A DNA stretch of 64,000 bases from Rhizobium johnstonii 3841 (GTDB lineage: Bacteria > Pseudomonadota > Alphaproteobacteria > Rhizobiales > Rhizobiaceae), in assembly GCF_000009265.1 (NCBI RefSeq), contig NC_008380.1:1059501-1123500 (forward strand), in the 5' to 3' direction. How positions within the stretch are numbered: the first letter of the stretch is position 1; each line of letters starts with the position of its first letter. The notes under the pieces are model-generated. The model saw nothing but the letters and a program-made list of their open reading frames with translations, had not been told where the DNA came from and made no database searches. Of this stretch, positions 18,340-25,518 are shown piece after piece. The translations under genes and the position numbers were made by a program.

Positions 18340-18384
18340 CTTGATCCTCAAGCGACACAGGAATATATAAAAATTTGATATAAT
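18340..18384. promoter_or_regulatory. Candidate LysR operator and -10 element between ttuB and ttuA
   Basis: A perfect inverted repeat CTTGATCCTCAAG (18340-18352) lies midway between the divergent ttuB and LysR genes. TATAAT is at 18379-18384, about 20 bases before the LysR GTG. The symmetric site fits LysR-type control of both genes. It is not an exact T-N11-A match. Confidence 0.45.
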
Positions 18385-18405
18385 CGAATTCTGGAGCAGA
18401 ACTTC

Positions 18406-19320
18406 GTGGACCTGAACCAGCTTCGATGTTTCGTGTCGGTAGCGGATGAGCTTCATTTCGGGCGGGCCGCTCAAAAGCTTGGCCTCCTGCCGGCGTCGCT
18501 ATCGAGGCACATACGCCTGCTTGAAGAATCCCTTGGGACGCGGCTGATGGCGCGAACGACACGCAGCGTGTCGCTGACGGAGGACGGCCTCGTCTTCCTG
18601 GAGGGCGCGCGGGAGATCCTGACCAAGACCGAAGCTCTTCAGCAGCGCTTCCACACTTCCCGCCAGGCAAGAGCGGATGTGCTGCGGATCGGGGCGATCG
18701 ACAGCGCGGCAGCAGGGCTCGTCCCCATGCTGCTGCACGATTTCCGCCAGCAGTGTCCCGACGTCTCGACGCAATTGTCGGAAGACAAGACGATCAGGCT
18801 GATCCCGAAACTTCTGTCGGGTTCATTGGATCTTGCGTTCATCCGCGCCCCCGATATCGTCGATCCCAAGCTGAAGACGATGTTTCTCTTCCATGAGACC
18901 GCGGTCGTCGCTATGTCCGAGAACCATCGACTGGCTTCGAGAGCCAGCGTGAGAATCGAAGACCTCGCCGACGAACCGTTGATCGTCCCGGAGCGCCGGT
19001 CGCGCCCGCATAGCCATGACCTGACGATGAAGCTGTTCATCGAGGCGGGACTGCAGGCACGGGTGGCCCAGCTTGCCGAAGAAAAGCAGACGATTGTCAA
19101 CCTCGTGGCTGCGGAGATCGGGCTGGCGATCGTACCCCAATGGACATCACGGCTCGCCGTCAGCGGCGTCCGCTACATCGCTCTGGATATGGGAGGAACG
19201 GCGGCGATGAACAAGCTTCCCCTATCGGTCGCGTGGTTGAAGGGCGTCCGCGACCCGGGACGAGATCGCATTCTCGCCATGCTTCAAGACAAGCTGGCCC
19301 ACTATGCCGAGCTTGCCTGA
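18406..19320 (+). CDS. ttuA: LysR family regulator, probable TtuA
   Basis: A 304-residue LysR-type regulator. The N-terminal winged helix-turn-helix at residues 1-60 reads [27 protein letters not shown] substrate-binding domain follows from about residue 90. The start is GTG with GGAG about nine bases upstream. It is divergent from ttuB, the arrangement of ttuA and ttuB in Agrobacterium vitis, so it probably activates the tartrate genes in response to tartrate. The assignment rests on context; the effector is not visible. Confidence 0.8.
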   Translation: MDLNQLRCFVSVADELHFGRAAQKLGLLPASLSRHIRLLEESLGTRLMARTTRSVSLTEDGLVFLEGAREILTKTEALQQRFHTSRQARADVLRIGAIDSAAAGLVPMLLHDFRQQCPDVSTQLSEDKTIRLIPKLLSGSLDLAFIRAPDIVDPKLKTMFLFHETAVVAMSENHRLASRASVRIEDLADEPLIVPERRSRPHSHDLTMKLFIEAGLQARVAQLAEEKQTIVNLVAAEIGLAIVPQWTSRLAVSGVRYIALDMGGTAAMNKLPLSVAWLKGVRDPGRDRILAMLQDKLAHYAELA

Positions 19321-19397
19321 CACGAGGGCATCCAATGCGTTTCACCTTTGAATGTGCTTAGACAAAGATGAAGCACCATGCCCGCTCAAAGGGCGCG

Positions 19398-19426
19398 CTT
19401 GTCCGAAACTTCCCTTGATGCTAAGA
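19398..19426 (+). promoter_or_regulatory. Predicted promoter of the methionyl-tRNA synthetase leader
   Basis: CTTGTC (19398-19403) and CTAAGA (19421-19426) are separated by 17 bases and resemble rhizobial -35 and -10 elements. The predicted transcript start (about 19432-19434) falls at the leader ATG (19435), giving a leaderless or nearly leaderless leader mRNA, as known for rhizobial trpL. Confidence 0.5.
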
Positions 19427-19434
19427 AATTTTAC

Positions 19435-19485
19435 ATGGACAACACCGTGATCAGCACTTTCGTGATGATGATGCCGCGCTCATAG
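19435..19485 (+). CDS. Putative attenuator leader peptide with three consecutive Met codons
   Basis: A 16-codon frame reads MDNTVISTFVMMMPRS and then TAG. Codons 11-13 are ATG ATG ATG. It starts just after a predicted promoter and ends 34 bases before an intrinsic terminator hairpin, which in turn precedes a methionyl-tRNA synthetase gene by about 50 bases. Control codons for the very amino acid handled by the downstream enzyme are the hallmark of ribosome-mediated attenuation. A ribosome stalled at the Met codons would cover the first arm of the hairpin at 19474-19490. Translation of the peptide is not demonstrated. Confidence 0.7.
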   Translation: MDNTVISTFVMMMPRS

Positions 19486-19515
19486 CGTGGCGGGTTTCGT
19501 GCGTCCAGAATGCAC
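19474..19515 (+). promoter_or_regulatory. Leader hairpins and antiterminator strand
   Basis: CCGCGC (19474-19479) can pair with GCGTGG (19485-19490), one G-U pair, right after the Met codons. GTGCGT (19499-19504) can pair with ATGCAC (19510-19515). If the first hairpin is blocked by a stalled ribosome, GGCGG at 19489-19493 is free to pair with CCGCC at 19522-19526, the left arm of the terminator, giving an antiterminator. Confidence 0.5.
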
Positions 19516-19519
19516 CAGC

Positions 19520-19542
19520 GACCGCCCTCGAGGCGGTCTTTT
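19520..19542 (+). terminator. Intrinsic terminator (attenuator) ahead of the methionyl-tRNA synthetase gene
   Basis: GACCGCC (19520-19526), loop CTCGA, GGCGGTC (19532-19538), then TTTT (19539-19542). A perfect 7-base-pair stem with a U run lies inside the 5' leader, 51 bases before the synthetase ATG, so it would end transcription before the gene unless disrupted. Confidence 0.8.
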
Positions 19543-19593
19543 CATGGGTCGATCCGTCTCGCGGGCAATAACAGCCTTCGAAAGGAAACACCG

Positions 19594-21138
19594 ATGAGCA
19601 AGATCTACATCACCACCTCGATCCCCTATGTGAATGCCGCGCCGCATGTGGGCTTTGCCCTCGAACTGGTCCAGGCCGATGCCTATGCCCGCCACTTCCG
19701 GCTTCTCGGCCACGACATCAGGTTCCAGTGCGGAACCGACGACAACAGCCTGAAGAATGTCAGGTCGGCGGAAGCCGCGGGAGTGCAGGTCAAGGACTTC
19801 GTCGATGCGAACGCATACAGGTTCGAGCACCTTGGCGGCCTGCTCGATATCTCCAACGAAGAATTCGTCCGCACCTCCCACGATCCGAGGCATATCGCCT
19901 GCGTCCACGCCTTGTGGAGGGCATGCGCCGGCAAGGGCGATCTCTATCGCAAGGCATATGAGGGTCTCTATTGCGTCGGCTGCGAGCAATTCTACGAGCC
20001 GTCGGAACTCGATGACGGGCGCTGCCCGGAACACGGCATTGCCCTTGAGACCATCCGTGAAGAGAACTGGTTCTTCCGTCTCTCCCGTTACGGCGACCGG
20101 CTCATCGAGCTCATCGAGACCGGCGAGCTTCGGATTGTTCCCGCCCATCGGCGCAACGAAATCCTTGCCCTGCTGCGGCGTGGCCTGACCGACATCAGCG
20201 TGTCGCGCAGTGCGGAGCGGGCGCGAGGCTGGGGCGTTCCCATCCCCGATGGAGATGAGGTCGTCTACGTCTGGTTCGATGCCTTGGCGAACTACCTCAC
20301 AGGTCTCGGCCACGGGTCCGATGAAACCCTCCTGCAGCGCTATTGGAACGACGGCCAACGCATCCACGTCGTCGGCAAGGGCATCTCCAAGTTCCACGCC
20401 ATCTACTGGCCGGCCATCCTCTTGTCCGCAGGGCTGCCGCCGCCATCCTCGATCCTCGTGCACGGCTACGTCACGGTGGATGGCAGGAAGATCGGCAAAT
20501 CGGCCGGCAACGGCATCGATCCGGAACGCATCATCCAAACCTATGGAACGCCGGACGCGCTACGCTATTACCTGCTCCGGCATATACGCTCGGGAGACGA
20601 TGGCGATTTCTCCGCCGAACGTCTCGAAGCCGCGTGGTCGGGCGAGCTCGCCGGGCAGCTCGGAAACCTCGCCAACCGGGTGCTTGCGCTTCTGTCCACG
20701 TCATTCGGCGGCATCGTTCCGCCTGTGCCGGACAGCGCGTTCGTAGACGAGGCTGCCCGCCTTCCGGGGAAGGTGGCTGAGGCCTTCGATGCCTACGAGC
20801 TGCATGTCGGCCTCGCCGATATTTTTGCGTTTATCGGCGAGGCGAACAGGCGGTTTACAAAAGGCGCGCCGTGGGCGGATGCGAAAGCCCTGCTTGCCGA
20901 TCTCACACCGGAAGATCGGAGGGCGACCGCCGCTCGTCTTAGCGCTTGCCTGGCCGAGCAGGTCTACGGCCTTGCGGTCGTTGCCCGCTGCCTCCTCCCG
21001 TTCCTGCCAAGCTCGGCCGCAACGCTGCATTCCAGGCTGGGAATACCGGCTCCTCGCCTCTATCAGGACCCCTTGATCTTGGCTGGAGTCAAGGCCGCTC
21101 CGCAAGCCGTCCTCTTTCCGCAAAGAGCGGCGGCTTGA
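19594..21138 (+). CDS. Methionyl-tRNA synthetase paralogue (class I tRNA ligase)
   Basis: A 514-residue class I synthetase of the MetG family. ATG at 19594 has AAGGAAA upstream. The HIGH box is altered to HVGF (residues 18-21), the usual GTDEHG is GTDDNS, and KMSKS is KIGKS (about residue 298). A zinc-knuckle-like Cys cluster (YCVGCEQ, later CPEHG) lies near residues 127-150, and an anticodon-binding helical domain fills the C-terminal third. The motifs differ from the housekeeping rhizobial MetG, so this is probably a second, conditionally expressed enzyme. It stands alone behind the attenuator leader and is followed by its own terminator. It may serve when normal Met charging fails, for example under an inhibitor. 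Substrate and activity are untested. Confidence 0.85.
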   Translation: MSKIYITTSIPYVNAAPHVGFALELVQADAYARHFRLLGHDIRFQCGTDDNSLKNVRSAEAAGVQVKDFVDANAYRFEHLGGLLDISNEEFVRTSHDPRHIACVHALWRACAGKGDLYRKAYEGLYCVGCEQFYEPSELDDGRCPEHGIALETIREENWFFRLSRYGDRLIELIETGELRIVPAHRRNEILALLRRGLTDISVSRSAERARGWGVPIPDGDEVVYVWFDALANYLTGLGHGSDETLLQRYWNDGQRIHVVGKGISKFHAIYWPAILLSAGLPPPSSILVHGYVTVDGRKIGKSAGNGIDPERIIQTYGTPDALRYYLLRHIRSGDDGDFSAERLEAAWSGELAGQLGNLANRVLALLSTSFGGIVPPVPDSAFVDEAARLPGKVAEAFDAYELHVGLADIFAFIGEANRRFTKGAPWADAKALLADLTPEDRRATAARLSACLAEQVYGLAVVARCLLPFLPSSAATLHSRLGIPAPRLYQDPLILAGVKAAPQAVLFPQRAAA

Positions 21139-21158
21139 AGGGGAACCAGCCCAATATC

Positions 21159-21191
21159 CTCTGCGCTGCACCTTGGGCAGCGCAGAGTTTT
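21159..21191 (+). terminator. Intrinsic terminator after the methionyl-tRNA synthetase gene
   Basis: CTCTGCGCTGC (21159-21169) pairs perfectly with GCAGCGCAGAG (21177-21187), followed by TTTT. It lies 20 bases after the stop, so the gene is monocistronic. Confidence 0.85.
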
Positions 21192-21266
21192 GACGTGATC
21201 CAGAATGTCATGAAAGTTTCATATTCAGGCTATTTTCGAAAGCGGGGAAATAATCTACTATTTTAA

Positions 21267-21287
21267 TCAGGAAACAAGATTTCCTGA
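21267..21287. promoter_or_regulatory. Inverted repeat upstream of the small Gly-rich protein
   Basis: TCAGGAAA (21267-21274) and TTTCCTGA (21280-21287) form an 8-base perfect inverted repeat that ends just before the GGAGA ribosome site of the next gene. It could be an operator or a 5' UTR hairpin affecting translation. Confidence 0.4.
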
Positions 21288-21306
21288 ATCAAACGAAGGA
21301 GACTGA

Positions 21307-21525
21307 TTGAGTATATTTCTTATGACTCTCATGCTCATCGCAGGCTTTGTCCTGTATACCCTGATCACCGGGGCGGCACGAGGGCGCACTGCCCAGTCCG
21401 CTGCAAACACCAAGCGCAGGTCGGGCAGTTCAGGAAATTCCGGCGATGGAGGTGGAGGCTGGTTCGATGCCTCAAGCGACGGCGGCTGTGATGGCGGTGG
21501 CGGAGATGGTGGAGGAGGAGACTAG
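21307..21525 (+). CDS. Small membrane protein with glycine-rich tail
   Basis: A 72-residue frame begins at TTG with AAGGAGA upstream. One hydrophobic segment (about residues 3-22, FLMTLMLIAGFVLYTLITGA) is followed by a short basic region (TKRR, about residues 35-38), then a Gly/Asp-rich tail with a single Cys. Similar tails of Gly runs with Cys are found in small alphaproteobacterial membrane proteins of unknown role. It has its own RBS, an upstream inverted repeat and an intrinsic terminator, so it is probably a real gene. No function is assigned. Confidence 0.65.
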   Translation: MSIFLMTLMLIAGFVLYTLITGAARGRTAQSAANTKRRSGSSGNSGDGGGGWFDASSDGGCDGGGGDGGGGD

Positions 21526-21551
21526 ATCAAACTGAAATCGATAGAATGCCC

Positions 21552-21573
21552 GACCGCCTCAAGGCGGTTTTTT
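21552..21573 (+). terminator. Intrinsic terminator after the Gly-rich protein gene
   Basis: GACCGCC (21552-21558), loop TCAA, GGCGGTT and a run of T to 21573. It closes the small gene and lies between it and the converging histidine kinase gene. Confidence 0.8.
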
Positions 21574-21608
21574 GTTGCCCGGATTCCGGCGTGGCTGTGC
21601 GCCCCGGA

Positions 21609-22748
21609 TCAATCCAACGGCATCACAAAGGTGAAGCACGTCTCCTTGTCATCGGAACTGACCGTGATCGTCCCGCCATGGGCGCGGGCGATTTCTGAGG
21701 CGATGTGCAGACCCAGCCCCAAGCCTCTTTGATTTGTGCCCGCTTCGCCTGTGAAGAAAGGCTGAAAAAGCCGTGTCATCGCGTCGCTGGAAATCGGAGC
21801 GCCGCCGTTGGCGATCCAAAGCTCCAACCTTCCGTCGACAGTTGCCGCCGAGAACCGCACCGGTTCGTCCGGCGCCCCATGGGTCAGGGCATTTCCCAGA
21901 AGATTCGACACCAGCTGGCCGATCCGGCCGCTGTCGCAGTTTATCGGCCCGTCGAATGCGATCGTCACCTCAATTGCGCGGTCGGGATGACTGAAGCGGA
22001 GTTCTTCGATGACCTGCCGCAAGAGCGGCTCGAGATGCTCTGCCCGCCTCTCGAGCGAGATGCCGCCACCCAATCGTCCACGCGCGAAGTCGAGGACGTT
22101 ATCGATCAGGGCGGACATGCGAACGACGCTGCCCTGCATCAAATCGAGAACTTTAATCGCGCGATCGGTCTGCTTCTCTTTTCGCAGAATGCGCGCAGCG
22201 GCTGCAATCGAGGCAAGCGGGTTGCGCAGGTCGTGGCCGAGAACAGCGATGAACTCTTCCCGCAACTCGGCGGTTTGCTGTTCGAAGGCGAGTTTGGATT
22301 TGATGGTGGCGCCGGCAGCATCGGCGGCTGTGCGCGCGTCGACCAGCTCCCGTTCATAGCGGCGACGCTCGGCAGCCTGGAACATCGTTACACGGGTGAA
22401 AAGCAGGGCACCGTCTTCTGCACGTCTTTCCACGGCATTGGCGAGCACAGGCAGCTTTCTGCCGTCCGCCGCCACAAGATCGAGGGCAACCTCGTTGAAA
22501 AACCCTTGCATGCGCAGCAAAGGCGCAAAATGGGTCTCGTAGAATATCCGGCCCGAGGTGTTGAGCAGGTCGTGAAGTCGTTTGCCGAGGAGTTGCTCGG
22601 CAGGGATGCCGATCCAGGTCGACAGCGTTCTGTTGACCTTGACGATGCGTCCGTCCGGCTGCAGCGAAAGATAGCCGCATGGCGCGTTTTCGTACAAGTC
22701 CTCGAGGTCTTCCGCCGGCATGGCGACCTGCATATCGGCACCGGTCAT
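21609..22748 (-). CDS. PAS-domain sensor histidine kinase
   Basis: A 379-residue kinase without membrane segments. A PAS domain occupies about residues 12-125 (ENAPCGYLSLQPDGRIVKVN). A coiled region to about 165 leads to a HisKA domain with the phosphoacceptor His172 in GHDLRNPL. A HATPase domain (about 265-379) has SNLLGNALTHG and GLGLGLHIASEIARAHGG. Its ATG overlaps the stop of the upstream RsbQ-type hydrolase (ATGA), so the two are coupled. In Bacillus the hydrolase RsbQ works with a PAS domain of RsbP, so this PAS is probably the target of a hydrolase-derived signal. No response regulator is encoded beside it. Confidence 0.9.
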   Translation of the reverse strand: MTGADMQVAMPAEDLEDLYENAPCGYLSLQPDGRIVKVNRTLSTWIGIPAEQLLGKRLHDLLNTSGRIFYETHFAPLLRMQGFFNEVALDLVAADGRKLPVLANAVERRAEDGALLFTRVTMFQAAERRRYERELVDARTAADAAGATIKSKLAFEQQTAELREEFIAVLGHDLRNPLASIAAAARILRKEKQTDRAIKVLDLMQGSVVRMSALIDNVLDFARGRLGGGISLERRAEHLEPLLRQVIEELRFSHPDRAIEVTIAFDGPINCDSGRIGQLVSNLLGNALTHGAPDEPVRFSAATVDGRLELWIANGGAPISSDAMTRLFQPFFTGEAGTNQRGLGLGLHIASEIARAHGGTITVSSDDKETCFTFVMPLD

Positions 22749-23536
22749 CGGATGAACCGCCGGATTGCCGATATGACCTCGTCGGGAGCGCTGAGGTTAG
22801 GACAGTGGCCACTCGCATTCAGCACGACCAGTTGGCTGTTTGGGACCTGCCGATGGACGAATTCGCCGACCTCTTCGGAGGCGATGACATCATCCCGGCA
22901 CTGAAGGATCAGCGTTCTGGCGGTGACTTCAGGAAGATCGCTGCGATTATCCGACGTGAATGTCACCCGTGCGAACGCCTTGGCGATCTCCGGATCGGTG
23001 CGGCAGAAGCTATTAGTCAGCTCTTCGCCGAGTTCCGGTCGATCGGGATTGCCCATGATGACGGGCGCCATGGCGGCAGACCACCCCATGTGGTTGTCGT
23101 CCAACGACGTCAGCAGTTCGTCTATATCTGCCGCGCTGAAGCCGCCGTGATAGTCATCGTCATTGATATAGCGCGGCGACGGCCCGACAAGGATCAGGCT
23201 CTCAAACAGTTCCGGTGCCTCGAGCGACGCGATGACGCCGATCATCGCGCTGACGGAGTGCCCGACGAAGACCGTTTGGGTCAGGCCGAGCGCGCGGCAA
23301 ATTTCGACGAGGTCATCCGCATAGCCCGACAATGAAGAATATTTCCGGGCATCATAAGTCGTAAGATCGGATCGTCCCGCGCCGACATGATCGAACAGCA
23401 CTGTCTTGAAGTCGGCCTCAAAAGCCGGCGCCACGAAGCGCCACATATTCTGGTCGCACCCGAATCCATGCGAGAAGATCATCGCACGCTGGCCGTCGCC
23501 CCGGACTTGAACATGATTTCGATCGATGACGGTCAT
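22745..23536 (-). CDS. RsbQ-type alpha/beta hydrolase (KAI2/D14 family)
   Basis: A 263-residue alpha/beta hydrolase from ATG 23536 (GAGGA upstream). The catalytic triad is probably Ser94 in GHSVSAMIG, Asp216 in LQCRDDVIAS and His244 in SGHCPNL. Segments such as HGFGCDQNMW, VGPSPRYIND, GGF and DRPELGEEL follow the order seen in Bacillus RsbQ, and GHSVSAMIG also matches the plant karrikin receptor KAI2. No signal peptide is seen. RsbQ is needed for energy-stress signalling through the PAS domain of RsbP; here the partner is a PAS kinase whose start overlaps this stop. Its small-molecule ligand is unknown. Confidence 0.88.
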   Translation of the reverse strand: MTVIDRNHVQVRGDGQRAMIFSHGFGCDQNMWRFVAPAFEADFKTVLFDHVGAGRSDLTTYDARKYSSLSGYADDLVEICRALGLTQTVFVGHSVSAMIGVIASLEAPELFESLILVGPSPRYINDDDYHGGFSAADIDELLTSLDDNHMGWSAAMAPVIMGNPDRPELGEELTNSFCRTDPEIAKAFARVTFTSDNRSDLPEVTARTLILQCRDDVIASEEVGEFVHRQVPNSQLVVLNASGHCPNLSAPDEVISAIRRFIR

Positions 23537-23668
23537 CTCGTCCTCTTCCCTACTTTCATAGCATGTTCCGTCTGTCATGGATTGAGGAAAGATCGGGGAG
23601 GCAACGGGTTCGATGGTCGTGTGACATGATATTCCAGAAGGCGGACGCCCGGCCGTTTGCGACATGCC

Positions 23669-24181
23669 TCAGCCCGTTAGTTTCCGGAGCTTGAAGAAGA
23701 ATCGCCGAGGGTCGTCGTGCACGCACATCATCCCGGCAATCCCGTCATCGTCAATCCTCCGGAAGTAGTCCACGATCGGCTGTTTGTCGTAGACCATCGC
23801 AGCCGTTTCGACGCCGTCGAGAGCCTGAAGTCTCAACGAAGCTGTCGTGCCTCTGGCTCGAAGCAGCTTCTGCAGGTACGAGAAGCAGTGGCGGGCGACG
23901 AACGTCCGGCCAAAGGGCGCAATCTTGATCGCCAGCCCAATAGGGAAGAAATTTGGCTCGATCGGCACGAGACGGCCCGGTCTCCACGTGAAGAGCAGGG
24001 CGTCCGCCCGCATGTCGGAATGGAAGCGCTTGCCAAACCAGTTGAGATTCTCGAGCACGCCGTCCAGTGGATGACCCGACGGAATGCCGACGCCGCTCCA
24101 AAGGCCGACCATGTCCTTTGGCTGGATGGGCTCCAGCGACCGGAACCAGGCTGCCATCTCCTCCTGCTGATCGCCTCGCAT
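23669..24181 (-). CDS. GXWXG / DUF4334 domain protein
   Basis: A 170-residue protein with an N-terminal GXWXG domain (DMVGLWSGVGIPSGHPLDG, about residues 24-42) and a C-terminal DUF4334-like part (ending DDDGIAGMMCVHDD and a basic stretch). ATG at 24181 has GGAG six bases upstream; ATG at 24205 has no site and lies at the predicted transcript start. It is the first gene of an operon with the RsbQ-type hydrolase and PAS kinase. The family resembles small ligand-binding barrels, so it may bind or modify the same small molecule. That is inference. Confidence 0.8.
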   Translation of the reverse strand: MRGDQQEEMAAWFRSLEPIQPKDMVGLWSGVGIPSGHPLDGVLENLNWFGKRFHSDMRADALLFTWRPGRLVPIEPNFFPIGLAIKIAPFGRTFVARHCFSYLQKLLRARGTTASLRLQALDGVETAAMVYDKQPIVDYFRRIDDDGIAGMMCVHDDPRRFFFKLRKLTG

Positions 24182-24213
24182 GGTTTCTCCTTCAGGGATG
24201 TTCATTTCGGAAA

Positions 24214-24238
24214 AATGAAAAGAAGGTTTGGAAGTTCC
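24214..24238 (-). promoter_or_regulatory. Possible EcfG-type promoter of the GXWXG-hydrolase-kinase operon
   Basis: On the minus strand GGAAC (24238-24234) is followed after 16 bases by CATT (24217-24214), one mismatch from the alphaproteobacterial general-stress consensus GGAAC-N16/17-CGTT. The spacing places the transcript start near 24207, about 25 bases before the preferred ATG at 24181. Confidence 0.45.
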
Positions 24239-24263
24239 CGTTCATGCGGACTAGGCGGAAGCG

Positions 24264-24287
24264 CAACGGCCCCCGAAGGGGCCGTTG
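24264..24287 (-). terminator. Hairpin downstream of bioY
   Basis: CAACGGCCCC and GGGGCCGTTG form a 10-base-pair stem around CGAA, 32 bases past the bioY stop on the minus strand. It has no clear T run. Confidence 0.5.
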
Positions 24288-24318
24288 GGGCATTCGCCAG
24301 ACAAGATCGGCCTGTGCC

Positions 24319-24906
24319 TCAGGCGCGCGACGGCAGCAGGGGATAGCCGACCATGACGGCGCGGCCGAGCAGGGCTGCGACGAAAGCCTTGATCACATCG
24401 CCGGGAATGAAGGCCATCGAGCCGACGAAGGCTTTCGTGAAGCCGAGGCCGGCGACGGTCGCCAGATAGGTGATGCCGAAGGCGTAGAGCACGACGATGC
24501 CGCCGACCATGGCGGTGAGGAAGAAGCTTACCGTCTGCACCAGGGCGGATTGCTGATGGTTGACCAGCCGCTCGCTGAGATAGCCGGTGACGAAGGCGGC
24601 AAAGATCCAGCCGATCAGGAAGCCGGCCGTTGGCGAGGCGAAGATGGCAAGCCCGCCGCGGCCGCCGGAAAGCACAGGCAGGCCGATCGCCACCAGCACC
24701 AGCACGATCAGCACGGCAATTGCGCCGCGCCGGGCGCCGAGCACGACGCCGGCCATCATGACGCCGAGGGATTGGGCGGTGATCTGTACCGGAATAAAGC
24801 CGAGCGAGATCGGCGGCAGCAGGCCGAGCGCCACGATGATCGCGGCAAAGAGGGCGGTAAGAACGAGGTCGCGGGTGCTCATCATCATGAATTCCGTGTT
24901 TATCAA
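24319..24906 (-). CDS. bioY: BioY, biotin-binding S component
   Basis: A 195-residue membrane protein with six hydrophobic segments and the BioY pattern: LPPISLGFIPVQITAQSLGVMMAG near residues 30-53 and SPTAGFLIGW near 95. It binds biotin and forms the substrate-specific unit of an ECF transporter with BioM and BioN. It is the third gene of a minus-strand operon bioM-bioN-bioY, starting three bases after bioN. Several Met codons near the N-terminus leave the exact start uncertain by a few residues. Confidence 0.93.
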   Translation of the reverse strand: MINTEFMMMSTRDLVLTALFAAIIVALGLLPPISLGFIPVQITAQSLGVMMAGVVLGARRGAIAVLIVLVLVAIGLPVLSGGRGGLAIFASPTAGFLIGWIFAAFVTGYLSERLVNHQQSALVQTVSFFLTAMVGGIVVLYAFGITYLATVAGLGFTKAFVGSMAFIPGDVIKAFVAALLGRAVMVGYPLLPSRA

Positions 24907-24909
24907 ACG

Positions 24910-25518
24910 TTAACTCACATGCCGCCGAATGCCGCGCGCGTCAATCGCCGCGGCGATATTATCTGCATCCTTAAGGGTCAGGATGATCAGCGGCGCCAGC
25001 AGCGTCGTCGGCCGGACCTTCAGCCCGCGTGCCTTGTGCGCTTCGCGGATCGCCTGATAACGGCCGACGATCTCCGGCACGAAACGCAGCACCAGCCCGA
25101 GCGCCAGGCCGATATCGTCGGCCTGCACCCAGCCGGTGCGTTCGAGCGGGCGGGCAAGCGCCGTCACCTCGTCGATGAACTCGGTGATCGACGTCGTCGC
25201 CGTCACGGTGGCGGCCAGCAGCATCAGCGCCGTCAGCCGCAGCAGGGGCACGAGCGCCTCCTGCCAGGGATTGAAGATGAGGTTGAAGAGTGCCACGACC
25301 GCGATCGTCAGGAAGACCGGCCGCAGCCGCCTGAGTCCATCGGCAAAGGGCAGGCCGACCATCCGGTAGAGAACCGCCGTCAGCAACACGGTGATCGACA
25401 GCAGGACGAGGTTCCCGCTGATGAACAGCACCACGCCGAAGATCGTCAGCGACAACAGTTTTAGCCGCGGCGAAAGCCGGTGCATCACGCTGTTGCCTTC
25501 GACATAGAGCGACTGCAT
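24910..25518 (-). CDS. bioN: BioN, ECF transporter T component
   Basis: A 202-residue transmembrane coupling protein of the CbiQ/BioN family. The C-terminal signature has ALVLRFVPEIVGRYQAIREAHKARG (here split across about residues 135-160), including the helix that contacts the ATPase. It overlaps bioM by one base (TGATG). It links the biotin-binding BioY to the ATPase BioM in the inner membrane. Confidence 0.9.
   Translation of the reverse strand: MQSLYVEGNSVMHRLSPRLKLLSLTIFGVVLFISGNLVLLSITVLLTAVLYRMVGLPFADGLRRLRPVFLTIAVVALFNLIFNPWQEALVPLLRLTALMLLAATVTATTSITEFIDEVTALARPLERTGWVQADDIGLALGLVLRFVPEIVGRYQAIREAHKARGLKVRPTTLLAPLIILTLKDADNIAAAIDARGIRRHVS

Noticed and set aside
18266..18670. N-terminal extension of the MFS transporter frame
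   Set aside because: It would overlap the LysR gene, and the GTG at 18265 has an excellent RBS and gives a normal family length.
19321..19593. T-box or SAM-type riboswitch before the MetRS gene
   Set aside because: No T-box specifier stem, AGGGUGG-type T-box sequence or SAM-II/SAM-V core was recognised; the Met-codon leader explains the terminator better.
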